A stretch of 45,937 bases of DNA. It comes from Pseudonocardia bannensis. GTDB taxonomy: Bacteria; Actinomycetota; Actinomycetes; Mycobacteriales; Pseudonocardiaceae. Of the stretch, positions 1 to 8,440 are shown piece after piece. Position 1 is the stretch's first letter. Every line of letters begins with the position of its first letter. The translations under genes and the position numbers were made by a program. A model generated the notes under the pieces. The model had not been told where the DNA came from. It saw nothing but the letters and a program-made list of their open reading frames with translations, and ran no database searches. The DNA lies in contig NZ_JAAXKZ010000036.1 of NCBI RefSeq assembly GCF_012911875.1, positions 1 to 45,937 on the forward strand, read 5' to 3'.

Positions 1-268
1 TCGCCCCGCCGCGCCCACCCGCCCCGCTCAGCACCATGCCCAGGGTCGAGATCGCGAACATGCCGCCGAACAGCCACGACGTCGGATTCTGCGGCCCGAG
101 CACGGCGATGAACCCGACCGAACCGGCCAGCATCACCATGGGCAGCAACCGGGCCAGCACACCGGCCGGGACGATTCGCTCGGGCTCCGGTGGCGGCTCC
201 AGGGTGAGCTCGCCGCCGGGCGTGCGCGGCAGCGTGCGGCGCGATCGAGGGACCCCGACTGTGGTCAC
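1..268 (-). CDS. eccC: EccC, type VII secretion ATPase, N-terminal part (cut by window edge)
   Basis: This is the first 89 codons of a minus-strand gene that runs off the left edge. It starts at GTG 268, with a GAAGGGAG ribosome binding site just upstream. The peptide has the typical EccC opening: a short basic stretch, the motif RTPGGELTLEPPPEPERIVP, then two hydrophobic segments around residues 35-55 and 65-82 that anchor EccC in the cytoplasmic membrane. In the family, three FtsK/SpoIIIE-like ATPase domains follow and drive export of WXG100 substrates; none is visible here. It is divergent from eccD, and the eccC/eccD/mycP/eccB order and strands match mycobacterial ESX-4. Identification rests on the short N-terminus and strong context. 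Confidence 0.8.
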   Translation of the reverse strand, partial: MTTVGVPRSRRTLPRTPGGELTLEPPPEPERIVPAGVLARLLPMVMLAGSVGFIAVLGPQNPTSWLFGGMFAISTLGMVLSGAGGRGGA

Positions 269-405
269 CGGCGCTCCCTTCTCACCTCGCCCGGGCGAGC
301 CCGGGAATCACCGAAACGGCCCCGGCGGTGGCGCGGGCGTGGCGATACTAGGCAGCCCGTCCGGCCCGCCGAGGCCGTTTGGCAGAACCCGAGGGGAGCA
401 CCGAG

Positions 406-1839
406 ATGCAGGCGTCCGCTGGCCCCGGCGGGGCCTACTGCCGGCTGACCGTGCTCGCGCCGCGCAGCCGGGTGGACCTCGCGCTGCCCGTCGACGTCCC
501 GCTCGGGGAGCTGGTGCCGATGGTGCTCGAACTGATCGACGAACCCGCCCGCTCGGCGGCGGGACACCGCCCCGTGCCCTGGCGGCTGAGCGGTCCGGCC
601 GGGGGTCCGCTGCCGGCGGAGGCCACGCTGGCCGGGCTCGGGGTGCTCGACGGGGAGCTGCTGCGGATCGGCCCGGCCGCCCCGCCGCCACCCGCCCCCG
701 TGTTCGACGACCCGGTGGACGCGCTGGCCGCGGCCGTCGGAGCGCGGGCCCGCGCCCCCGGCGGCATCGTGGACCGCCGGCTCGGATCCGGCGCGGTGCT
801 CGTGCTCGCGGGCGCCGCAGCCGGACTGATCGCCGGGGTGCGCGGGACGGCTGCGGCGGGGCCACTCGTCGTGGCGTCGGCCGTGGTGCTCGGGGCGGCG
901 AGCGCCACGGCGGCACTGCTGTACACCGCGCGTAGGGCAGGACGGGTGGCGCCGGACGGCCCGGGGCCGGGCCCGCAGCCGGACGGCGACCTCGCCGCCG
1001 CGCTGACGGCCGCGCTCGCCGCCCTGCCACCGGCCGCCGCCGCCGGCTGGGCCGCCCTGCCCGGCGCCCCCGGCGCGGCGCACCTGCTGCTGGCGGCGGC
1101 TGCGGCCGGCACGGCGGCGGCGGTGGGCCAGGCAGCGTTGCGGGTGGTCGCCCCGGCACTGGTCGGGGCGGTCGTCCTCGCAGTCGCCACCGGCTTAGCA
1201 GCGCTGCTGCGGCTCTGGTTCGACGTGCCGCTGGGCGCGCTGGCCGCCGGGCTGGGCGCCGCTGCGCTCGCGGTGGGGCCGATGCTGCCGCGGTGCGCGT
1301 TGCGGCTGGCCGGGCTGCCGCGCCCGGAGGTCCCCACCGACGCGGCTGAGCTCGTGGCCGCGGACACCGCGGGCGACCTGCTGCCGCCCGGCGAACTGGC
1401 CGAGCGCGCCGACCTGGCGCGCGGACTGCTGGCCGGGACGACCGGTGGCTGCGCTGTCGTCGCAGGCGCCGCTGCGGTGCTGGCGGCGGCGCAGCCGGGA
1501 TGGGCGGGGGCCGCGTTCGCCGTGGTCACCGTCGCGGTGCTGCTGCTGCGGGCCCGCGGCTTCGTCGACCCGGTGCCGGCCCGCGCCCTACTGGTCTCCG
1601 GTCTCGTCGCCGGGATCGGCACGCTGGTACCGGCCGCCGGCGCCGCGGGGCCGGTCGGGCGGGTGGCCGGCGCACTCGCCCTGCTGCTCACAGCGGCGCT
1701 GCTGGTCCACCGCGGGGACCGGGTCGGGTCGCCGGTGGCCCGTCGCGCCGTGGACGTGCTCGAGGTCGTGCTGGTGGCGCTCGCGATCCCGCTGGCCCTG
1801 GGGGCCATGGGGCTGTACGAGCTGGTACGCGGGCTGTGA
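406..1839 (+). CDS. eccD: EccD, type VII secretion membrane channel subunit
   Basis: EccD is a core inner-membrane subunit of the ESX secretion complex. The 477-residue product has a ubiquitin-like (YukD-type) cytoplasmic domain at about residues 10-95, beginning CRLTVLAPRSRVDLALPVDV. An Ala/Leu/Val-rich region follows with roughly ten or eleven hydrophobic segments, as expected of the family. I chose ATG 406 because GAGGGGAGC lies seven bases upstream; an in-frame TTG at 379 lacks such a site. The gene overlaps mycP by four bases (GTGA), so the two are probably translated together. The long ORFs antiparallel to it are compositional shadows. Confidence 0.88.
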   Translation: MQASAGPGGAYCRLTVLAPRSRVDLALPVDVPLGELVPMVLELIDEPARSAAGHRPVPWRLSGPAGGPLPAEATLAGLGVLDGELLRIGPAAPPPPAPVFDDPVDALAAAVGARARAPGGIVDRRLGSGAVLVLAGAAAGLIAGVRGTAAAGPLVVASAVVLGAASATAALLYTARRAGRVAPDGPGPGPQPDGDLAAALTAALAALPPAAAAGWAALPGAPGAAHLLLAAAAAGTAAAVGQAALRVVAPALVGAVVLAVATGLAALLRLWFDVPLGALAAGLGAAALAVGPMLPRCALRLAGLPRPEVPTDAAELVAADTAGDLLPPGELAERADLARGLLAGTTGGCAVVAGAAAVLAAAQPGWAGAAFAVVTVAVLLLRARGFVDPVPARALLVSGLVAGIGTLVPAAGAAGPVGRVAGALALLLTAALLVHRGDRVGSPVARRAVDVLEVVLVALAIPLALGAMGLYELVRGL

Positions 1840-3113
1840 AGGCTGCGTCGGTGGCGCTGGTCCTGACGCTCGCACTCGTCCCCGCCGCGCAGGTCGCTCC
1901 CACCCCACCGCCGGTCCAGGGCTCCCCGCCCGCGGGTCGCACGCCCGGCCCGGCCCCCGGGTTGCACGGGCCCGGCAGATGCGTCGCCACCGACGTCCCC
2001 GGGTCCCGGCCCGGTTCCGGCCCGCCCGTGCCTGTCCGGCCTCTCGATGCCGTGCACGCGCTCGCCACCGGCGCCGGCCAGCGCATCGCCGTGATCGACA
2101 CCGGGGTGTCGCCGCATCAGAGGCTGGCCGGGCGGCTGCGCGGCGGCGGGGACTTCCTGGAAGGGACCGACGGCCTGGACGACTGCGACGGGCACGGCAC
2201 CGCGGTCGCGGGGCTGCTCGCCGCGGCCCCCGATCCCGCCGACGGTTTCGTCGGGGTCGCACCGGGCGCCGAGGTCCTCTCCATCCGGCAGTCCAGCGCG
2301 CTGTTCACCGTGCCGGGGCCGGGCGGGGCACGGCGCCCGGCAGGTGACACCGACACGCTCGCCGAAGCGATCGTGCTCGCGGTCCGGCAGGGCGCGACCG
2401 TCGTCAACATCTCCGAGGCGGCGTGCCTACCGGCGGACCGAGCGGCGGTGGCCGGGCGATCGCTGCAGGCCGCGCTGCGCTTCGCGGTCGAGGCGGACGT
2501 CGTCGTGGTCGCCGCGGCCGGGAACATCGGCACCGGCGGATGCACCGGGGAGGACGTCGAGGAGGTGTCGCTGCCGGGTTGGTACGGGCCGGATGTGCTG
2601 ACGGTGGCCGCGGCCGAACCGGACGGCACCGCGGCCCGGTTCTCGGTGCCCGGCCCGTGGGTCGACCTGGCCGCGCCCGGCACCGGACTGCGCTCGCTCG
2701 CCGTCGGCCGCGGGCTCACGAGCCCGGACGTGCAGGGCACCAGCTTCGCCACCCCGTGGGTCGCGGGTGTGGCCGCGTTGCTGCGCGAACGGTTTCCCCG
2801 GCTGACGGCCCGGGAGGTGGCCGATCGGATCCTGGCGACCGCGCGGCGCCCCGCGGGTCCCGATCCGGCGGTCGGCCACGGTGTCCTCGATCCGGTGGCC
2901 GCGCTGACGGCCGAGCCGCTGCGATTGCCCGCGGACCCGCCGGTGGAACGCCCGACGGCCGCGCTGCCCGGGGCCCGGCCCGCCGCCACCGGCACCCCGA
3001 TGGGCGCGCCCGCCGCGCTCGCAGTGGTGGTACTGCTCGGCGCGGTGGTGCTGGCCGCCCGACGGCTGCGGATCAGCCCCCGCCGCTCCCCGGCGGGTCG
3101 ACCACATCGATGA
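1836..3113 (+). CDS. mycP: MycP, mycosin subtilisin-like serine protease of the ESX locus
   Basis: Mycosins are membrane-anchored S8 proteases that are needed for stability of the ESX complex. From GTG 1836 the product is 425 residues. It opens with a signal-like hydrophobic stretch (residues 4-19) and a Pro-rich linker with a Cys. The catalytic triad is complete: Asp88 (VIDTG), His120 (DGHGTAVAG) and Ser303 (GTSFATPWVAG), with Asn230 at the oxyanion hole. A single C-terminal transmembrane segment (390-409) is followed by a short basic tail. The start overlaps the eccD stop (GTGA), and the 3' end overlaps the 3' end of convergent eccB by 41 bases. Family identity is certain; an ESX-4 type is inferred from position. 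Confidence 0.92.
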   Translation: MKAASVALVLTLALVPAAQVAPTPPPVQGSPPAGRTPGPAPGLHGPGRCVATDVPGSRPGSGPPVPVRPLDAVHALATGAGQRIAVIDTGVSPHQRLAGRLRGGGDFLEGTDGLDDCDGHGTAVAGLLAAAPDPADGFVGVAPGAEVLSIRQSSALFTVPGPGGARRPAGDTDTLAEAIVLAVRQGATVVNISEAACLPADRAAVAGRSLQAALRFAVEADVVVVAAAGNIGTGGCTGEDVEEVSLPGWYGPDVLTVAAAEPDGTAARFSVPGPWVDLAAPGTGLRSLAVGRGLTSPDVQGTSFATPWVAGVAALLRERFPRLTAREVADRILATARRPAGPDPAVGHGVLDPVAALTAEPLRLPADPPVERPTAALPGARPAATGTPMGAPAALAVVVLLGAVVLAARRLRISPRRSPAGRPHR

Positions 3114-4506
3114 CCCGTGCGGCGTCCGCCACGTCGAGCGCCGGCCCGGTCGGGAGCAGCCGCAGGGCCGTCTCTGGGGCCGGATCGGACCGGGTGATGC
3201 CGAGGGCGGCGGCCGAGGCGTCGTCGGGCACGCCGTGGCCGACCCCGGTCGCCGAGACCAGCCACAGTGGTCCGGTGCCCGCGGGCTGTCCCGGGACGGT
3301 GGCGCGTACCGGTCCGCCCCCGCCGGGGGCGAGCAGCACGGTGTCGGCGCGCTCACCCGCTCCGTCGGCCTGTGCGAGCGCGACGGGCCTGGCGTCGGCG
3401 GGCGCCGGTGGGCGGTCCCCGACCAGCACCGACACACCGGGCTCGGCTCCGGCCGACCAGGTCCAGCACACGACCGGCGCGTCCGGCGGCTCCGCCCACC
3501 GGGCCGGGCCGGACGGCCAGCCGGTGAGGTCCAGCTCGTCGAGCAGCGGCGTCGCGGCGACGACGGCGGGTCCGACCGGGACCGGTCCGGCGCCGCCCGC
3601 GGCGGTCAGCACCTGGGCGGCGAGTGCCGGGACCTCCTGGAGACCTCCGGCCAGCACCAGGAACGAGCGGGTGGCGCCACCGGCGGTGGTCGTGGTCAGG
3701 ACGTCGCCGATTCCGCCCGGCACGCCCGCCGGGGCTCGCCCGGGCCGGAGTGTCGGGGTGGCCAGGGGCGGCCCCTCGGGGATACCCGAGACCAGTCCCG
3801 GACTCGCCGGCCGGGGCGACCGCCCGGCGAGACCGAGGGCCGCGAGCACGGGGCGATCGTCCGGGTCCACCCGGTGGCGCCGGCCGTCGACCACGACGTA
3901 GGTGTCGCCACCGGGCACCGCCAGCAGCACCCCGGTGTCCGACGGCGCCGGTGCCGCCTCGGCCGCACCGCCGACGACCGTGGTACCGACGAGCCGGGCC
4001 CGGCCTTCGGGATCGACCTCGTCGCAGACGGCCCAGCGGGGCGCGATGCCGGGGCCCTCCGGGTGGACGGCCACCGCCCCGGGAACGAACGCGGTCGCGG
4101 TCCGCGGGGCACGTGCCAGGTCGTCGTCGGGCACCACGACGGGCACCGCCGGATCCGCCCCGGACCCGGCGGCCCCCAGCGCGCCCAGCACCAACCGGCC
4201 GGCGGCCAGGTTCGCGACCGGCACCAGCCGGTCGGGATCGTGCGCCACCGCGTACATCGCCCCGGAGGAACCGCCGACCACGAGCGCCTGGCGCGTCCAG
4301 TCCGGTCGGGGCACGACCAGCGCGTAGACGGCGACCCCGCCGAGCGCGAGCAGACCGAGCAGGACGCCGGCCATCGCGGCGCGGCGTTGCGACCGGATCT
4401 GTTCGTGCAGCGGAACCGGGTCGCCACGCACGAGCGCGGCCTCCAGCCGGCGCAGCCCGAACCGGTAGGCGTCGACCTGGTCACGAGTGGCCGGAGCACG
4501 AGGCAC
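3073..4506 (-). CDS. eccB: EccB, type VII secretion core component
   Basis: EccB is a single-pass membrane subunit whose large periplasmic domain caps the ESX complex. The 477-residue product begins with the family motif TRDQVDAYRFGLRRLEAALVRGD (residues 7-29, conserved core), then a transmembrane segment at about 45-65 and a long extracytoplasmic domain. That domain has two cysteines, in WAVCDE and VVCWTW, which pair in known EccB structures. GTG 4506 is chosen because the conserved opening starts there. It has no Shine-Dalgarno site, but TAGCGT (4514-4519, minus) lies seven bases upstream, as in leaderless actinobacterial messages. GTG 4515 and a start at 4611 are less likely; the latter lies inside a palindrome. 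Confidence 0.87.
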   Translation of the reverse strand: MPRAPATRDQVDAYRFGLRRLEAALVRGDPVPLHEQIRSQRRAAMAGVLLGLLALGGVAVYALVVPRPDWTRQALVVGGSSGAMYAVAHDPDRLVPVANLAAGRLVLGALGAAGSGADPAVPVVVPDDDLARAPRTATAFVPGAVAVHPEGPGIAPRWAVCDEVDPEGRARLVGTTVVGGAAEAAPAPSDTGVLLAVPGGDTYVVVDGRRHRVDPDDRPVLAALGLAGRSPRPASPGLVSGIPEGPPLATPTLRPGRAPAGVPGGIGDVLTTTTAGGATRSFLVLAGGLQEVPALAAQVLTAAGGAGPVPVGPAVVAATPLLDELDLTGWPSGPARWAEPPDAPVVCWTWSAGAEPGVSVLVGDRPPAPADARPVALAQADGAGERADTVLLAPGGGGPVRATVPGQPAGTGPLWLVSATGVGHGVPDDASAAALGITRSDPAPETALRLLPTGPALDVADAARVIDVVDPPGSGGG

Positions 4507-4583
4507 CCACCGCACGCTAGCCAACCACCCGCGCCCCCGAGCCGAATTGACCAAACCCACCCCGCCGGCACCACGCCCGCGCT

Positions 4584-4632
4584 CACGAACGGCACTTTCG
4601 CTCGAACCCATGTGAACGAAGTGCCGTTCGTG
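4584..4632. repeat. Long imperfect inverted repeat between truA and eccB
   Basis: Arms at 4584-4597 (CACGAACGGCACTT) and 4619-4632 are perfect complements over 14 bases. Pairing continues inward to about 4603/4615 with one bulge and one mismatch, leaving a loop of about ten bases. It lies 17 bases after the truA stop codon, so it could end truA transcription. It is not followed by a T-run. It resembles the dispersed GAACGGCACTTTC palindromes I associate with intergenic regions of Pseudonocardiaceae; that resemblance is from memory and not tested. No second copy is visible in this window. Confidence 0.6.
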
Positions 4633-4648
4633 GCGGAGAAGGCTGTCG

Positions 4649-5392
4649 TCAGGCCTGCGGGAGGCGCACGTTGCGGGTGATGTCCGCCCGGGCGGCCAGC
4701 TCGTCGTCGGGCGGGTAGTCGACGCCGACGAGGGTGAGCCCGTGGGCGGGCGCCACGGCGACGTCGTTCGCTCGCTCGGTGCGGGTCAGCAGGCTCGCGG
4801 GCCACTCGACGGCCCGGCGGCCACGGCCGACGTCGAGCAGCGCGCCGACGAGGCTGCGCACCATCGAGTGGCAGAAGGCGTCGGCCGAAACCTCGGCGAC
4901 GACCACCCCGTCCTCGCCGCGGCTCCAGGACAGCCGCTGCAGCTCGCGCACCGTCGTCGCGCCCTCCCGGCGGCGGCAGAACGCGGCGAAGTCGTGCTCA
5001 CCGAGCAGCCCCGCCGACGCGGCGTTGACGGCGTCGAGGTCGAGCGGGTGCGGCCAGGAGACGGTGTCGCGGGCCCGCAGTGGATCGGCGCCGTGCACGG
5101 CGGTGGCCACCCGGTAACGGTAGTGCCGGCGCAGCGCGGAGAAGCGGGCGTCGAACGCGGCCGGTACCGCAGTCACGGCCCGCACCCGCACGTCCGGGGG
5201 CAGCAGCCGGGCCAGCCGGCGCACCGTCCACGCGGTGTCCAGGTCCGCGGGCAGGTCGGCGTGTGCGACCTGGCCCGTGGCGTGCACCCCGGCGTCGGTC
5301 CGGCCCGCCACGGTCAGCGCGACCGGCCTGCGCAGCACCGTCGACAGCGCGTCGGTGAGCACACCGCACACCGTGCGCAACCCCGGCTGCAT
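4649..5392 (-). CDS. truA: TruA, tRNA pseudouridine(38-40) synthase (start uncertain)
   Basis: TruA converts uridines 38-40 of the tRNA anticodon arm to pseudouridine. The catalytic motif GRTDAGVHA is present, with the nucleophilic Asp in RTDAG, followed by [15 protein letters not shown] and the C-terminal [13 protein letters not shown] block ([22 protein letters not shown]). ATG 5392 is the only canonical in-frame start. However, the reading frame upstream encodes [15 protein letters not shown], the conserved TruA N-terminal strand, so the protein must begin upstream of about 5434, where no ATG, GTG or TTG is in frame before the hairpin at 5477-5512. The coordinate given is therefore a minimum. 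It is last in the alpha operon, downstream of rplQ, as in mycobacteria. Confidence 0.85.
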   Translation of the reverse strand: MQPGLRTVCGVLTDALSTVLRRPVALTVAGRTDAGVHATGQVAHADLPADLDTAWTVRRLARLLPPDVRVRAVTAVPAAFDARFSALRRHYRYRVATAVHGADPLRARDTVSWPHPLDLDAVNAASAGLLGEHDFAAFCRRREGATTVRELQRLSWSRGEDGVVVAEVSADAFCHSMVRSLVGALLDVGRGRRAVEWPASLLTRTERANDVAVAPAHGLTLVGVDYPPDDELAARADITRNVRLPQA

Positions 5393-5476
5393 CGCCCACC
5401 CGGAGAAGTCGGTGCCGTCGTAGGAGATCTCGAGCCGGTGGCGCGCCCGGTCGACGTCCGGGGCGGTACCGACAGC

Positions 5477-5512
5477 AGCGAGCCCGCCGTCCGGACGGAC
5501 GGCGGGCTCGCT
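5477..5512 (-). terminator. Hairpin after rplQ
   Basis: Perfect 16-base arms (5477-5492 and 5497-5512, core GAGCCCGCCGTCC) enclose a four-base loop GGAC. The hairpin begins 18 bases after the rplQ stop codon. It would be a strong RNA hairpin with no clear U-tract, typical of high-GC actinobacteria. It separates rplQ from truA, so truA expression would need read-through or its own promoter. Confidence 0.7.
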
Positions 5513-5529
5513 CGGGTGGTGCGGGTGCG

Positions 5530-6270
5530 TCAGGAGTTGTCCTCGGACGACTCCGCGCGCTGCGACGCGGGCAGCTCGAACCCGGCGGCCTCGGCGGCCT
5601 CCGGGGTGGCGAACCAGACCTCGGCCACGGTGCGGTCGTAGTGCGACGAACCGGGGACGTGGTACAGCTTCGAGTCCTCGTTGCCCTTGATCGGGAAGCC
5701 CTCCGGGGCCTCGGACGCATCGGCCAGCGGGGCGTGGCTGCCCTCGCCGTACGGCGCGTCCGCGGTGGAGGTGCTCTCCTCGGTCACGGTGTCGGCAGCC
5801 GGGGCCGCCTCGGTGTCGGCGACCGGGGCCGCCTCCGCCTTCTCCTCGACCGGGGTGCTGGCGGCCTGCGACGCGGCGACCCGGCGAGCACGCTCGGCCT
5901 CGTCGGTGACCGTCTTCTGCGAGACCAGCTCGATCACTGCCATGGGGGCGTTGTCGCCCTTGCGCGGCAGTGTCTTGGTGATCCGCGTGTAACCGCCGTT
6001 GCGGTCGGCGAAGAACGGGCCGATGTCGGCGAGCAGCCGGTGCACGACGGTCTTGTCGCGGATCACCTTCTGGATCTCGCGGCGGTTGTGCAGGTCGCCG
6101 CGCTTCGCCTTGGTGATCAGCCGCTCGGCGTACGGACGGAGCCGGCGCGCCTTCGCCTCGGTCGTGGTGATCCGGCCGTGCTCGAACAGCGCCGTCGCCA
6201 GGTTCGCCAGCATCAGCCGCTGGTGCGCGGGTGAGCCGCCGAGGCGGGGCCCCTTGGTGGGCTGAGGCAT
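5530..6270 (-). CDS. rplQ: Ribosomal protein bL17 with long C-terminal sunset-domain extension
   Basis: Residues 1-118 are a normal bL17, starting [20 protein letters not shown] and ending near MAVIELV. At 246 residues the protein is about twice the usual bacterial length. After the core come a charged linker (about 119-140), an Ala/Glu/Thr-rich acidic stretch (about 140-190) and a folded-looking end from about residue 195: [20 protein letters not shown], then [20 protein letters not shown]. This last part matches what is called a sunset domain in some actinobacterial bL17 proteins; its function is not known to me. Two bases separate the gene from rpoA, so they are co-transcribed. Confidence 0.95.
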   Translation of the reverse strand: MPQPTKGPRLGGSPAHQRLMLANLATALFEHGRITTTEAKARRLRPYAERLITKAKRGDLHNRREIQKVIRDKTVVHRLLADIGPFFADRNGGYTRITKTLPRKGDNAPMAVIELVSQKTVTDEAERARRVAASQAASTPVEEKAEAAPVADTEAAPAADTVTEESTSTADAPYGEGSHAPLADASEAPEGFPIKGNEDSKLYHVPGSSHYDRTVAEVWFATPEAAEAAGFELPASQRAESSEDNS

Positions 6271-6272
6271 GG

Positions 6273-7316
6273 CTACAGCTGCTCCGTTTCTGCGTAGTCC
6301 TGGCCGTCGTCCCCGAAGTTGTCGGGGTCGAACCCGTCGGAGCCGTACTCGGCGGCCGCGGCCGACGGGTCGAATCCGGGCGGGCTGTCCTTGAGGGCCA
6401 GGCCGAGGCCGACGAGCTTCATCTTGACCTCGTCGATCGACTTGGCGCCGAAGTTGCGGATGTCCAGCAGGTCGGCCTCACTGCGGCCGACCAGCTCACC
6501 CACCGTGTGGATGCCCTCGCGCTTGAGGCAGTTGTAGGAGCGGACGGTGAGGTCCAGCTCCTCGATCGGCATCGCGAAGGCCGCGATGGTGTCGGCCTCC
6601 TGCGGCGACGGGCCGATCTCGATGCCCTCGGCGTCCACGTTCAGCTCGCGGGCCAGGCCGAACAGCTCGACCAGGGTCTTGCCGGCCGAGGCCAGCGCGT
6701 CCCGCGGGGTGATCGAGGGCTTGGTCTCCACGTCGAGCACCAGCTTGTCGAAGTCGGTGCGCTGCTCGACGCGGGTGGCCTCCACCTTGTAGGTCACCTT
6801 GAGCACCGGCGAGTAGATCGAGTCGACCGGGATGCGGCCGATCTCGGCGCCGGTGGCCTTGTTCTGCATGGCCGGCACGTAGCCGCGACCCCGCTCGACG
6901 ACGAGCTCGACCTCGAGCCGGCCCTTGTCGTTCAGCGTCGCGATGTGCAGGTCCGGGTTGTGCACGGTGACACCGGCCGGGGGAACGATGTCACCCGCGG
7001 TGACCGGGCCGGGGCCCTGCTTGCGCAGGTACATGGTCACCGGCTCGTCCTCCTCGGAGCTGACGACGAGCTCCTTGAGGTTGAGGATGATGTCGGTGAC
7101 GTCCTCCTTGACACCCGGCACGGTGGTGAACTCGTGCAGCACGCCGTCGATGCGGATGCTGGTCACCGCCGCCCCGGGGATCGAGGACAGCAGGGTCCGG
7201 CGCAGCGAGTTGCCGAGCGTGTAGCCGAAGCCGGGCTCGAGCGGCTCGATGACGAACCGGGAACGGGTCTCGGTGACCGAGTCCTCGGTGAGAGTGGGGC
7301 GCTGAGAAATCAGCAT
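6273..7316 (-). CDS. rpoA: RNA polymerase alpha subunit
   Basis: RpoA dimerizes to seed RNA polymerase assembly, and its C-terminal domain contacts promoter UP elements and activators. The 347-residue product has the N-terminal assembly domain ([20 protein letters not shown], residues about 22-41), an acidic linker, and the alpha-CTD with the helix-hairpin-helix region ([31 protein letters not shown]) near residues 255-310, followed by an acidic tail. The start ATG 7316 is preceded by AAGGAGG nine bases upstream. A strong hairpin (7370-7400) separates it from rpsD, while only two bases separate it from rplQ. Confidence 0.98.
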   Translation of the reverse strand: MLISQRPTLTEDSVTETRSRFVIEPLEPGFGYTLGNSLRRTLLSSIPGAAVTSIRIDGVLHEFTTVPGVKEDVTDIILNLKELVVSSEEDEPVTMYLRKQGPGPVTAGDIVPPAGVTVHNPDLHIATLNDKGRLEVELVVERGRGYVPAMQNKATGAEIGRIPVDSIYSPVLKVTYKVEATRVEQRTDFDKLVLDVETKPSITPRDALASAGKTLVELFGLARELNVDAEGIEIGPSPQEADTIAAFAMPIEELDLTVRSYNCLKREGIHTVGELVGRSEADLLDIRNFGAKSIDEVKMKLVGLGLALKDSPPGFDPSAAAAEYGSDGFDPDNFGDDGQDYAETEQL

Positions 7317-7369
7317 GGGATGTTGCCTCCTTCAGGCCCGTGACGACCGCTATTTGACGCCACGGAGAA

Positions 7370-7400
7370 ACCCCCGGCGCCTCCCTGCGGCGCCGGGGGT
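7370..7400 (-). terminator. Terminator-like hairpin between rpsD and rpoA
   Basis: Twelve-base perfect arms (ACCCCCGGCGCC at 7370-7381, complement at 7389-7400) enclose a seven-base loop. On the minus strand the stem is followed by TTTCTCC. It starts ten bases after the rpsD stop codon. It probably reduces, without abolishing, read-through from the ribosomal genes into rpoA-rplQ; I see no convincing separate rpoA promoter in the remaining 50 bases. Confidence 0.65.
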
Positions 7401-7409
7401 GTCGAACCA

Positions 7410-8015
7410 CTACTTGGAGTAGAGCTCGACGATCAGCTGCTCGGTGACCTGGGTGTCGATCTGGGCCCGCTCGGGCAGCTGGTGGACCAGGATGCGCAGG
7501 GTCGAGGGAACGACCTGCAGCCACGCCGGAACCGGGCGGTCGCCCACGAGCTCCTTGGCGATGATGAACGGATCGGTGTTCAGCGACTTCGGCTTCACGT
7601 CGATCACGTCGTACTGCGAGACGCGGAAGCTGGGGATGTCCACCTTCTGGCCGTTGACCAGGAAGTGGCCGTGGTTGACCAGCTGGCGGGCCATCCGCCG
7701 GGTCCGGGCGAGGCCCGCCCGGTACACGACGTTGTCCAGCCGCGACTCGAGGATCTGCAGCAGGTTGTCACCGGTCTTGCCCTGGCGACGGTTGGCCTCT
7801 TCGTAGTAGCGGCGGAACTGCTTCTCCAGCACGCCGTACGCGAAACGGGCCTTCTGCTTCTCCTGCATCTGCAGGAGGTACTCGGTCTCCTTGATCCGGA
7901 TCCGGCCGTGCTGGCCGGGCGGGTAAGGACGGCGCTCGAACGCCTGGTCGCCGCCGACGAGGTCGACCTTCAGCCGGCGGGACTTGCGGGTCATGGGTCC
8001 GGTGTAACGAGCCAT
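7410..8015 (-). CDS. rpsD: Ribosomal protein uS4 (cysteine-free type)
   Basis: uS4 nucleates assembly of the 5' domain of 16S rRNA. The 201-residue product starts MARYTGPMTRKSRRLKVDLVG at ATG 8015, preceded by GGGAGGGAG, and carries the S4 RNA-binding domain (LDNVVYRAGLARTRRMARQL, about residues 92-111). The N-terminal region lacks the four zinc-binding cysteines seen in some S4 proteins, so it is the zinc-independent form common in mycobacteria and relatives. It follows rpsK by 17 bases. Confidence 0.97.
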   Translation of the reverse strand: MARYTGPMTRKSRRLKVDLVGGDQAFERRPYPPGQHGRIRIKETEYLLQMQEKQKARFAYGVLEKQFRRYYEEANRRQGKTGDNLLQILESRLDNVVYRAGLARTRRMARQLVNHGHFLVNGQKVDIPSFRVSQYDVIDVKPKSLNTDPFIIAKELVGDRPVPAWLQVVPSTLRILVHQLPERAQIDTQVTEQLIVELYSK

Positions 8016-8032
8016 CTCTGGTTCTCCCTCCC

Positions 8033-8440
8033 CTAGACCCGGCGCCGCTTGGGCGGACGGCAGCCGTTGTGCGGCTGCGGGGTGACGTCGGAGATCGTGC
8101 CGACCTCGAGGCCGGCGGCCTGCAGCGAACGGATCGCGGTCTCCCGGCCGGAGCCCGGGCCCTTCACGAACACGTCGACCTTCTTCATGCCGTGCTCGGC
8201 GGCCTTGCGGGCGGCGTTCTCCGCGGCCATCTGCGCGGCGAACGGCGTCGACTTGCGCGAGCCCTTGAAACCGACGTGGCCGGCGGAGGCCCACGCGATC
8301 ACGGCACCGTTCGGGTCGGTGATCGACACGATGGTGTTGTTGAAGGTGCTCTTGATGTGCGCGTGGCCGTGCGCGACGTTCTTCTTCTCCTTGCGCCGGA
8401 CCTTCTTGGGGCCGGCGCCGGCGCGAGTGCGGGGCGGCAT
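8033..8440 (-). CDS. rpsK: Ribosomal protein uS11
   Basis: The 135-residue product has the uS11 signature [18 protein letters not shown] and the C-terminal [10 protein letters not shown] end. uS11 sits on the platform of the 30S subunit near the mRNA exit region. Its ATG overlaps the rpsM stop by one base (TAATG), so the two are translationally coupled. Confidence 0.97.
   Translation of the reverse strand: MPPRTRAGAGPKKVRRKEKKNVAHGHAHIKSTFNNTIVSITDPNGAVIAWASAGHVGFKGSRKSTPFAAQMAAENAARKAAEHGMKKVDVFVKGPGSGRETAIRSLQAAGLEVGTISDVTPQPHNGCRPPKRRRV

Noticed and set aside
4507..4611. Longer eccB starting at ATG 4611
   Set aside because: The start would lie in the loop of the palindrome at 4584-4632, and the extra 35 residues have no counterpart in EccB proteins.
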